A stretch of DNA of 64,000 bases from Mytilisepta virgata (lineage: Eukaryota > Mollusca > Bivalvia > Mytilida > Mytilidae). How positions within the stretch are numbered: the stretch's first letter is position 1; the number at the start of each line of letters is the position of its first letter. A program made the position numbers and the translations under genes. The stretch is from contig CM051512.1 of the NCBI GenBank assembly GCA_028015205.1, forward strand, positions 25,327,139 to 25,391,138. The letters run 5' to 3'. Under the pieces are notes generated by a model. It saw only the letters and a program-made list of their open reading frames with translations. It had not been told where the DNA came from and searched no databases. Shown in pieces: positions 39,301 through 51,300 of this stretch.

Positions 39301-42300
39301 TAGCCCCCCCCCCCCCCGAGATGCACCCTTACAGCAAGTAATATGATTGAAGGTCGCTTGATATCGGAGAACTGAACTCTGACGTAAAACCTAACCTAAA
39401 TAAATGAAGCGCGATAAGTAGGTCAGAGTGACCTAATTTTAGTTGGAGACTGTGCTACTCCCCGAGATGCACCCTGACACAAAGTTATATGATTAAAGGT
39501 TGCATGAGCTGAACTCGACGTAAAACTTAACCTAAGTAAATGAAGCGCGATAAGTAGGTCAGAGTGACCTAATTTTGATGGGAGGCTGTGTTACTTCCCG
39601 AGAATCGTCCTCACACTAAGTAATATGATTGTAGCTCGCTTGGTATAGAGAACTGAACGCGGACGTAAAACTTAACCTAAGTCAATGAAGCACGATACGT
39701 AGGTCAGACTGACCTAATTTTGGTCATCGTCGGAAACCTATATATGTAGGTCAGAGAGACCTAATTTTGATGGGAAGCTGTGTTACTCCCCCAGATGCAC
39801 CCTCACACCAAGTAATATGATTGTAGGTCACTTTGTATGTTAAAACTTATTTTTGACATAAGACTTAAAAGCCAACCTCTTCAACGTGCACCTGCACACA
39901 GAAATATATTACCCTATGTCAACTAATAACTGAGAACTGGCTGTGAACGTGCACGCATATGCGGACGGACGTGGACACCGGGGGTACTCCATTAGCTCCC
40001 CCCCCCCCCCCCCCCCCCCCCCCCAACTTCGTTGAGGCGAAATAAAAAGTAAACATTTTGTCATTTTTATGTAATTTTTTCGTAAATTCATTCGAATCCT
40101 CATAAAAAACCATATTAAATCAAACCTGACAATGTTGGAACCTTTATTCCTGATATATTCCCATTCGCCATCTCTCTCGCTGTAACGTTATATGTGTTTT
40201 GCAGTCTTACAAATGATATAACAACGCCCTCGACATCTTGTTTTCCTGGAAGTTTTTCTGAATATTTATCATACTTTACTGAAATAAAACAAATAAAGCA
40301 TGATTTTATGGTAAAACACAAATAATCCGGGAACCTTTCTACGTAGTGTTGTTCGTTCATCGATTTGAAAAATGAATTGTTTTTTTTTAGTAGCAATAGA
40401 TGGTTAAAATAAAATTGTGAAGAGAAAGCAATGGGATAATGAGCAAAGTGGTAAAAATGACAAAATATAAGATTCGGAAAAATGTTCCAAACCACTCAAC
40501 AAGTTCACTCTCTCAATTGCCACGGGAAAAATTTGGAAAATAGTTTTAAAACAATGATGAAAAATAAGATTTAGGAAAATGTAACAAACAATTCACCAAG
40601 TCCAATTGCCTCTCTGGTTTTACCACACTGTTTGCTGGTTTCAAACAAGAACATCTTTCAATGAATTACCCAATAAGGTCCTATGTTACAATATGTTTGG
40701 TTCAAGTGGCAATCTTGGATGGCGGGCATGGTCATCGGTTATAATTCTGAAAGAGAACCACCTAAGGACCATTGCTGCCAAGTTTTGTTCTAATTGGCCA
40801 AGTGGTTTAAGACAAGAAGTTCCTATGTTCGGCTCTGACGGCCATCTTGGATGGCAGGCAGGATTATCGGTTATAATGCTGAAAGAGAACCAGCTAAGGA
40901 CAATTGCTGCCAGGTTTTGTTCAAAATTTCCTAGTGGTTTCAGACAAGACAATCTTCGAGTAAATTTCCCATAGGATCCTATGTTAAACTATGATCGCTC
41001 TGGCGGCCATGTTGGATGGTGGGCAGGGTCATCGAATATAATTCTGAAGGAGGACCAGCTAAGGAGCATTGCTGTTAAGTTTTGTTCCAATTGGTCCAGT
41101 GGTTTTAGACAAGAAGATCTTTAAGTAAATTTCCCGTAGGGTCCTATGCTAAACCGTGTTCGGCTCTGGTGGCTATCTTTGATGATGGCGGGGTCGTCGG
41201 ATACAATTCTCAACGATTGGACCAGTGGTAACAGATAGAAGAGTTTCAAGTAAATTCCTCATAGAATCCTATGTTAAACTATTTTCGGCATATTCGGCTC
41301 TGGTGGATGACGGGCCGGGTAATCGGATACAATTCTGAAAGAAGACCACCTAACGACCATTGATGCCAACTTTTGTTCCATTTGGCGTAGTGGTTTCAGA
41401 CAAGGCGATCTTTAAGTAAATTTCCCATAGAGTCCTATGTTAAACTATGTTCGGCTCCAGCGGCTTTCTTTGATGACAAATGTGTTAATCGGATACAATT
41501 CTGAAAGAGTACCATCTAAGGACCATTGCTGCCAAGTTTTGTTTCAATTGGCCCATTGGTTTCAGAGGAGATGATCCTCAAAGGAAATTTTACGACGACG
41601 ACGACGGACGCCAACTGATGGCAATGATTTTGGAAAACGTCACGTTCACACTCCCATTTGTAATGGGTAAAATGAGCGAACTGGTAAAAAATACATAAAA
41701 TAAGACTTGGGAAAATGTACCAATCCGTTTGTCAAGTTCAAACTCCAATTTGCAATGAGCAATAGATACACTGAAGACCGGAAAACAGATCACACTTACG
41801 ACTCATAGTAGTCATACGACTACTTGCAAACCGGGCTGTTTTCTGTAGCCATTTTTCACCCATGTCCACTTTGCTGGGGGGGAGGGGGCTGGACCGACAC
41901 AGTTTTACCCCCCCCCCCTCCTGAAAAAATAGGCATGATCCAGTTTTTTCTCCCTTCTACGATACAGGGTAAAACTGGATCGACCATCATCTATCATGTA
42001 AGTAGATATTCTATAACTATGTTTTTTAATCGTTTGAAACTAATTTCGTTGAAACCTGCATGTGTCACAAAATAGTTCTATCTATTAACCTAAGATTTAA
42101 CAATGACACAACTCAAACAAGATTGTTTGCATTTATATAACATAAAGCGTATTATCTTGATAAAGTTGCAAACCAACAATTGCCAAGTAATTTGAAAATA
42201 TGCATGGTGGTAATATGTGTATTAGCGAAAGATATCTTAATTTTGTATAAGTACCATAGGAGTAAAATCATACACTGCAGTTATGAAATAGTAGTCAATA

Positions 42301-45300
42301 AAATTTTCTTTAACCAAATTTCCCAAATGATAAATGATCTGAAGCCCTTAAATCAAGGGGAACAATTACAACTAGTACTAATTGTAACGGTTAGCGTTAC
42401 AGATGTTTCCAAAACGTACATGTATAACTCCCATCCCAGTATGGTGGTGTGTGCAGTATGGCAGTAAAATTTGTTTCCTTGGCAACAACACTTTCAGGAA
42501 GTACAGTTGGTCAGCTTTCTGTACTGCACTTTACCTCAACATGAAGTTTCATGAAAACTCGACAAATTACTCTTTTTTTCATTTTTGGCTTGGCTTTTTC
42601 CATGGGAACTACACTTTCAGGAACTTCAATATCAGTGTGCACCTTTTGGCATAACACCTTACCTCCGCACGAGGATTGATGGAGTCTTGGCCAAATTCCA
42701 TTTCTTGGGAATTTTTTTCTTTCTGGGAATGTATCTTCTCGAATGGCAGATTACCTTTACATAATGTTTCATGAGGATTCGACAGATTTTATTTTTGGAG
42801 AATTATTTTCTTTTCTGTGGATTTAGCAGAAATTTTGAATATTCCAAGACCAAAGTGCACTTTCAAATAAAGTTTCATTTTTTCCTTTCTTTATTCCTTT
42901 TTTATTCCATATCCATAGCAACGGCATTCCAGACTATAGTGCTGATATAGTCATGGTGCCGAACCTGCATATGATGTTTCATAAATTTGGGGTAATTTCA
43001 ATTTCTTGGGTATATTTGGGTTTCTCTGTTTCCATAGCAACACAATTTTCAGGAATTCTAATACCATTGTGCACCTCTTAGCATGATCCCCGAATATTTT
43101 TTTCTTATTTATCAAACAAACCCAATCAAAATAAAAGGCTACTGTAATATGAAAAACACGTCATTGGATTTAAGCCAAACCATGAATTCCCCCCCCCCCC
43201 TTTGAGCCTCTCACGCAATGCCCTGTTGCTTTCATAAAAAAGTTCAACCGACTTATAATTAATCACAAAACTAACAAGTTGAATAACATCATTAATCTAC
43301 AGCTATAAACATATTTTGTTTTCGATATGTTTCTATTGAAATCTATCCCCTTTTGACCCCAAAAGTATACATTTTTACCTACACTATGTTGAAGTAGGTG
43401 TCAATGCGACAGCACCAAAAATGTCAGGTTACATTTCTGTAAAGTCATGAAAGTGATAAAAATATCTAATCTACGATTTCCGACATCTAATTACATTCAT
43501 TGTTTCAGTAGCAACGGCTGTTATTTTAAAACAGCTCATCTCAGCCTTACCTTCCTAAGTTTTAAGATTGAAAAACCAGTGCTGGAGTCAATTATAATTA
43601 TTGTAATTGTAATTATTATTACCTTATTGTAGGTAACGGGAGCAGTTTAAGGTTTAAGTTTAATCAGACTGCTAAGATCTGAGAGTCAGGTCTAGACCTG
43701 GCTGGCCCCTCACGGAAATAAAGAGTTAAGCTTATTCCTTCCTTGGACCGGATGGGATACATCTATAAGAGCATCCTTTGTGAATTTTAGTTGCAGTACA
43801 TTTACTATTACTGTCATGATTGCTTGTGATAATAAAGCTTAATGAAGTCTTGGAATTTACAAATGATATATGAACCTTTTTTATCATATCCTAGGTTGTA
43901 CGAAAAGATAGGGATTTTTTTTTTGAAGGAACCAGTAAACATCATTTTGTAATAATTCAATTACAAGTCAATTGCTAATAAGTATGCATGACAATTACAA
44001 GTCAATTGCTAATAAGTATGCATGACATAATTCATTTACATTTACCAGGTAAAATTGATAATGCTGACACGGCGTGGGTAAATATTGTTAAATAGTATGA
44101 GATTACATAATACATACAATTATAGAACCTTGAACCTTGAACGTTTAACCAGGAAGTTTAATTCGAATCAGAAAAATATTTAAGATGGCCACAGCAAGTA
44201 CCGTTGAAGAAAATGATGATTTCAAATGTCCGATTTGCTTAGAGGTACTTAATTCTCCGAAAAGTTTGCCCTGCTTGCACACCTTTTGTGAACAATGCAT
44301 TGGAGAGTATATAATGTCTATTGAAAGAAAACAAGAAAAAAAACTGAAAAATTATCCGTGTCCAGTTTGTAGAACATTAGTTGTGCCTGTCAGTAATGAG
44401 GAAGACAGATCTAAATGGGCTTCCTTATTGCCCGACAATTTTCCCATAACTTCAGTAGTATGTGGGGACAGTTCAGGTCGGATTTGAGGTGGTGCTACCG
44501 GAAGTGACGTCAACCGGAAATGACGTCACCGGAAGTGACGTGACCGGAACCGGAAGTCAGGTGACCGGAACCGGAAGTGATTTTTGCGCGCATGCGCAAC
44601 CGGAAGTGGGTAGTTTTCCCGCCCTTTGTTGCCGGAAGTGACGCAAGTCACGTGCTAGGACCCGGATGTGTGTTCTGCGCATGTTCAGGAACCGGAAGTA
44701 CCCGGAAGTGGTTTGCGCAACCGGAAGTAGGGTGTTTTTTCCGCCATTTGTTGACGGAAGTGACGAAAGTCACGTGGTAGGACCCGGATGTGTGGTCTGC
44801 GCATGTTCGGGCGGAACCGGAAGTGGTTGGTGCAACCGGAAGTGATGGGTTTTCTCCATTGACGGAAGTGACGCAAGTCACGGACCCGGATGTGCCATGC
44901 TTGACCAGATTGAATTATCTCCCCTTTTCCCGCACTTCTCGGTCGTCTCTGGATCTTTCATCGGTCTGATACTCTCACTGATATGTCGAAGTCCGAGAGT
45001 ATACGTTTGGATTATCTCCCCTTATCCCGCTCTTTTCAGTATTTTCTGTGAGGACTAGGATTGGATTATGTCCCCTTACCTCCAAGTGATGCTTGTCACC
45101 AATGGAGGGGTATCCTTAGCAACCGCCTTAGCAACGGCGGTCCATTTCATTGCATTCACTTCTCTTCTCTTGCTCCATCCGGATACCCCTTGCTGCTCAT
45201 CGCTACTCTTCTCTTGGTCATCGCTGCTCTTCTCTTGCTCTTTGCTGCTCAACGCTGCTCTGCACTGTACTCAGACCTGAAAGCACCCTAAAGACAATCG

Positions 45301-48300
45301 TTTACCCTAACACTAGTACCACTTCAAATTCATAAGGGATTGAGCCAGATTGAATTATCTCCCTTTTCCCGCTCTTCTCGGTCGTCTCTGGATCTTTGAT
45401 TGAATTATCTCCCCTTATCCCGCTCTTTTCATCTGTGAGTGATGTTTTCTGTGAGGACTAGGATTGGATTATGTCCCCTTACCTCAAGTTGATGCTTGTC
45501 ACCGCTCAATGGAGGGGTGTCCTTAGCAACGGCGGTCTATTTCATTGCTCTATGCTTCGCTTCTCTTCGCTTGCTCTTCGCTGCTCCATGCTGCTCATCG
45601 CTAATAATGACTATATTCACCTGCTGATTTAAGATTCTTGGGGTTACTTGTCGTTGTTTTCGCTGCTGCTTCCGCTCCTGCTGCTTGTTGGTGTTCGTCA
45701 TTGCTGCTCTTATCTTGTTCATCGCTGTTTTTCTCGTGCTCTTTGCTGCTCATCGCTGTTTTTCTCTTGTTCTTTGTTGCTCATCACTGTTTTTCTCTTG
45801 CTCTTTACTGTTCATCACTGTTTTTCTCTTGTTCTTTACGGCTCATCACTGTTTTTCTCTTGCTCGTTACTACTTATCGCTGTTTTTCTCTTGGTTTTTG
45901 TAGCTCGTCGCTGTTTTTCTCTTGGTTTTTGTAGCTCGTCGCTGTTTTTCTCGTGCTCTTTGCTGCTCGTCGCTGTTTTTCTCTTGTTCTTTGTTGCTCA
46001 TCACTGTTTTTCTCGTACTCTTTGCTGCTCATCGCTGTTTTTTTCTTGTTCTTTGCTGCTCATCGCTGTTTTTCTCTTGTTCTTTACTGCTCATCACTGT
46101 TTTTCTCTTGTTCTTTACTGCTCGTCGCTGTTTTTCTCTCGTTCTTTACTGCTCATCGCTGTTTTTCTCTTGCTCTTTACTGCTTATGGCTGTTTTTCTC
46201 TCGCTCTTTGTTGATCATCACTGTTTTTCTCGTACTCTTTGCTGCTCATCGCTGTTTTTCTCTTGCTCTTTGTTGCTCATCACTGTTTTTCTCTTGCTCT
46301 TTACTGCTCATCACTGTTTTTCTCTTGTTCTTTACGTCTCATCGCTGTTTTTCTCTTGCTCGTTACTGCTTATCGCTGTTTTTCTCTTGGTTTTTGTAGC
46401 TCGTCGCTGTTTTTCTCGTGCTCTTTGCTGCTCGTCGCTGTTTTTCTCTTGTTCTTTGCTGCTCATCGCTGTTTTTCTCTTGTTCTTTGTTGCTCATCAC
46501 TGTTTTTCTCTTGTTCTTTACTGCTCGTCGCTGTTTTTCTCTCGTTCTTTACTGCTCATCGCTGTTTTTCTCTTGCTCGTTACTGCTTATGGCTGTTTTT
46601 CTCTCGCTCTTTGTTGATCATCACTGTTTTTCTCGTACTCTTTGCTGCTCATCGCTGTTTTTTTCTTGTTCTTTGCTGCTCATCGCTGTTTTTCTCTTGT
46701 TCTTTACTGCTCATCACTGTTTTTCTCTTGTTCTTTACTGCTCGTCGCTGTTTTTCTCTCGTTCTTTACTGCTCATCGCTGTTTTTCTCTTGCTCTTTAC
46801 TGCTTATGGCTGTTTTTCTCTCGCTCTTTGTTGATCATCACTGTTTTTCTCGTACTCTTTGCTGCTCATCGCTGTTTTTCTCTTATTCTTTGTTGCTCAT
46901 CACTGTTTTTCTCTTGCTCTTTACTGCTCATCACTGTTTTTCTCTTGTTCTTTACGTCTCATCGCTGTTTTTCTCTTGCTCGTTACTGCTTATCGCTGTT
47001 TTTCTCTTGGTTTTTGTAGCTCATCGCTGTTTTTCTCGTGCTCTTTGCTGCTCGTCGCTGGTTTTTCTCTTGTTCTTTGTTGCTCATCACTGTTTTTCTC
47101 TTGCTCTTTACTGCTCGTCGCTGTTTTTTCTCTTGTTCTTTGTTGCTCATCACTGTTTTTCTCTTGCTCTTTACTGCTCATCGCTGTTTTTCTCTTGGTT
47201 TTTGTAGCTCATCGCTGTTTTCCACGTGCTCTTTGCTGCTCATCGCTGTTTTTCTCGTGCTCTTTGCTGCTAATCGCTGTTTTTCTCTTGGTTTTTGTAG
47301 CTCGTCGCTATTTTTCTCGTGCTGTTTACTACTCGTCGCTGTTTTTTCTCTTGTTCTTTGTTGCTCATCACTGTTTTTCTCTTGCTCTTTACTGCTCATC
47401 ACTGTTTTTCTCTTGTTCTTTACTGCTTATCGCTGTTTTTCTCTTGGTTTTTGTAGCTCATCGCTGTTTGTCTCTTGCTCTTTACTGCTTATCGCTGTTT
47501 TTCTCTCGCTCTTTGTTGCTCATCGCTGTTTTTCTCTTGGTTTTTGTTGCTCGTCACTGTTTTTCTCGTGCTGTTTACTGCTCGTCGCTGTTTTTTCTCT
47601 TGTTCTTTGTTGCTCATCACTGTTTTTCTCTTGCTCTTTACTGCTCATCACTGTTTTTCTCTTGTTCTTTACTGCTTATCGCTGTTTTTCTCTTGGTTTT
47701 TGTAGCTCATCGCTGTTTGTCTCTTGCTCTTTACTGCTCATCGCTGTTTTTCTCTTGCTCTATGCTTCTCATCGCTGTTTTTCTCTTGTTCTTTGTTGCT
47801 CATCACTGTTTTTCTCTTGCTCTTTACTGCTCATCACTGTTTTTCTCTTGTTCTTTACTGGTCATCGCTGTTTTTCTCTTGCTCTTTACTGCTCATCGCT
47901 GTTTTTCTCTTGCTCTATGCTTCTCATCGCTGTTTTTCTCTTGTTCTTTGTTGCTCATCACTGTTTTTCTCTTGTTCTTTACTGCTCATCAATGTTTTTC
48001 TCTTGTTCTTTACTGGTCATCGCTGTTTTTCTCTCGTTCTTTACTGCTCATCGCTGTTTTTCTCTTGCTCTTTACTGCTTATGGCTGTTTTTCTCTCGCT
48101 CTTTGTTGCTCATCACTGTTTTTCTCTTGCCCTTTGTTGTTCATCGCTACTCCTTACCTTACTCGCGTGCTTATTTCGTTTTTTGGGGCTACTTGTCTCT
48201 GTTTTCGCTGCCACTACTGCTCCTGCTGCTTTTTGCTGTTCGTTATCGCTGCTCTTCTCTTGCTCATCGCTGTTTTTTCTCTTGCTCATCGCTGATCCTT

Positions 48301-51300
48301 TCTTGTTCTTTGCTGCTCATCCCTACTCAGGGCCTTACTCGCGTGCTCATTTCGCTCCTGCTGCTTGTTGCTGTTCGTCATCGCTGCTCTTCTCTTGCTC
48401 ATCACTGCTCTTCTCTTGCTTATCGCTGCTCTTCTCTTGCTCTTTGCTGTTCATCGCTACTCATGATCTTACTCGCGTGCTCATTTCAGTTTTTGGTGCT
48501 ATTTGTCACTTTTAATCGCTGCTGCTGCTACTGCTGAAGGAATGTAGTTTACTGCTGATGATCGGAAGGCCACTCGGTACTCATGTTGTCGGTTTGATTG
48601 GTAGATCAAGACTGATCGATGTGATTGTATACTGGGATATTTATCGACCACAAGCACAAATGAAACAGTTTCATATTTTATTTTACAAAATCGACATCAG
48701 TCAATGTTTTAAGTTCTGGTTCTTTCTCTTCAAACAAAGGTATGATCTTCTTCAGTTCTTTCCATTCGAAGGCGTCCAAGCCGATTCCTCTCTTTGTTGG
48801 ACGATAGGTCCAGTCTCCCCGGGGTATAAAGTGCTTTCTTATCCAAATAGTGGGGTATGGGGATTTGACGGTGACGAATACATTGTCCCCAATGTGATAT
48901 CTCCAGTCGACTAGTTCTTTATCCTGTACTCTACCGATCAAATCATCCAGAACATCAGTAGTCTCGCATAAAGCTTTCCATTGTATCAAAGATAAGCTCA
49001 CTCCGGTCTTGGTGGGCACCGTTTCACTTTCCCAAAATCTGAGATCTACTCTTTTACTGCCATTCCATTCTGTCAGCTCTGCATACGTTCCTCCATCAAG
49101 TAGTACTTTCAAAGGAATATCGGAAGCTGTCATGGCGTCTTGGACGATATCGCTCTCGGTCTGGTCTTTGGTTTTCTTTTCTTTACGAGACATATCGGCT
49201 GACTGATTCCTCTTCTTGCTGGTCTATTTATATATATATCGGAGATGAACTGGATTGGTTCTTATATTATGAAACTTGAAACATGATTGGCTATCTTTCC
49301 GACATCGTGATTGGTTAACTTCTCCCGTTCCGATTGGTCGAAAATCTGGCATTTTCATTGGTCAATTCCAACCGTTTCGATAGATCAACACGATGATACA
49401 TTGTCCAAATATGCGGCGCCCAATCCGGAAACTGTTCACAATAGGTACGAGTAAACACCGACAATACGACCAGTCTTCCTTGGTTCACCACACCGTCTTC
49501 GAACATGGCAAAAACGATTCTCTCGTATACTCGTAGGGGGTCCATCGTACGAATGACTTCTCTGACTATCTTCACTTCCTTTTATACATTTATGACATGA
49601 GACTACTCTGCATTGACAAACTTGTAACTGTCTACATATATACATGTATATATAGTGTTGCCAGAAGATCCCGATACCGGGGTTTTGTATCTGAGGCACT
49701 GGCAGTCCACCCAGACAGAGGAAAATACCGACAATCGTGTTCAGGATGAACGAGATTACATCCGCCACCTTTCCTGATATGGTTCGCCACACATTCAACC
49801 TACAAAATACGACCTTCAAGATCAACAAGTCGTTTGGATTTATACTGAGAAACGCAGAGACCGGACAACTAAGATACTTCCATTCCAGGACGGAGACGAA
49901 TGTTCTCTGTCTCGATGATGTTAGATGGACATCAAAGATGGCTGCACCCATTCTCTTGCTTTTTGCTGCTCATCGCTGTTTTTCTCTTGCTCTGCTAATG
50001 ATGACCTTACCTCATTTCAGTTTTGGGGCAACTTGTCGCTGTTTTCGCCGCTGTTGCTAGTGGTGGTCGATTGTCCTTAGTCAAAGATTGGATCTGTGCG
50101 AGAGCACCCTTAGATCCGGGTTATTTAAAAGTCCACTCTGCATTTATCCAGGCTTGTGACTGGCTATCATAAGATAGGCTGCATTAATCCTGCTCAATTT
50201 TTTAAGGGCACTCTGCATTTGTCCAGGCTTGTGACTGGCTATATATATGTATAAACATATATAGGCTGCATTACCCTCCTTCCCTTTTTTTGTTATATTT
50301 TTTTCTGTTTTTCTTTGTAATATGTTCCAGTTCCTCCGTCACATAGAGTCATTGCTGTCTTCAGCTGGAGGTGGGTCGTAGTCGTTCAATACACGGTTAA
50401 GCAGATATTTTCGTTTTTCTACGGCCTAATCCCATGATTCTTTTGATTCGTAGTCTTCCTATTCTCTCCAGCGTTTAGCCGTTTTTCTTGATCTCTCTAT
50501 GTACGGGGTCTTTATTTATGTCTTGATGCCAGGACACCAGTCCGAGGTAATGCTTTCGTATTTCGTCTCTGTATGAGTCAAACATGTCTCTATATGCTGC
50601 CAAGCGTGCCTTGTCTTCTTCCATTCCGGCTTCCACTACTTCGTTTACTGTCTGTGAGTATTCCGATTGATGTACTTGAAATGTTATGTTCAAAACGACT
50701 TGCTCTTCGGAGTCTTCGTTGGATCCATGGTCACTACTTTGTTCCGATTCATCGTTATCGGCTTCTGTGGTGGTGTCTGAAGCTGAATCACTATAGTCTG
50801 TTGAATCCTCTTCAATACCATGTGCATTCTTTTTGTGTCGCACTAGGTTAAAGTTTTGCTTGGATTGGTATCCACAGGTATACATTTAAGACGTCTTTAT
50901 TTCCTGGTAGTCGATAGCAGAATGAGTTCCGGTCGTCCTGCAAGTGCTTATATTAGATACAGGTTCCTCAGCGGCTTGTTGATTCATACACAAGCGTTTG
51001 GCAAAGTATTCGTTTCGACATTGTTGCAGTTCAGATTTCACTTTTCTGATGAGGTCTCTTTTAAGTCTTTTCCACTCGTTGTCAATCCTTCTACATCCCT
51101 TGCAGATATTCATGTTTTTGTAGAAGTCCGCAAAGCTCTTGTTCGTTTGACACTTTTTACATTTCTTGTTTGGATCCACTTTGTTGGGTCCTCCACTTGT
51201 GTTATCCAGCCGTTTGGTTCTCTTCACTTTGGTTAGAAGTAATTTCCTTTTCCTTTGTGGTTTTGCTTTGGTGTTAGAAAGATCCACAGGTATTAAATAT

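Noticed and set aside
42180..42654. 95- and 83-codon plus-strand ORFs before the TRIM gene
   Set aside because: They lie in divergent non-coding repeat units and share no family resemblance.
45648..48537. Overlapping long ORFs (up to 499 codons) of hydrophobic repeats rich in Phe, Leu, Cys and Ser
   Set aside because: They occur in all three frames of the CT-rich strand because the 31-bp unit lacks stop codons there. They run antisense to the element's genes and have no start context; the frame is a by-product of the minisatellite.
48558..48914. 118-codon ORF antisense to the PC4-like gene (and its mirror)
   Set aside because: It overlaps the better supported PC4-like frame; no motif and no promoter.
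50573..51236. 92- and 126-codon ORFs antisense to the Cys4/acidic ORFs
   Set aside because: Shadows of the real genes on the opposite strand, with no recognisable domain.
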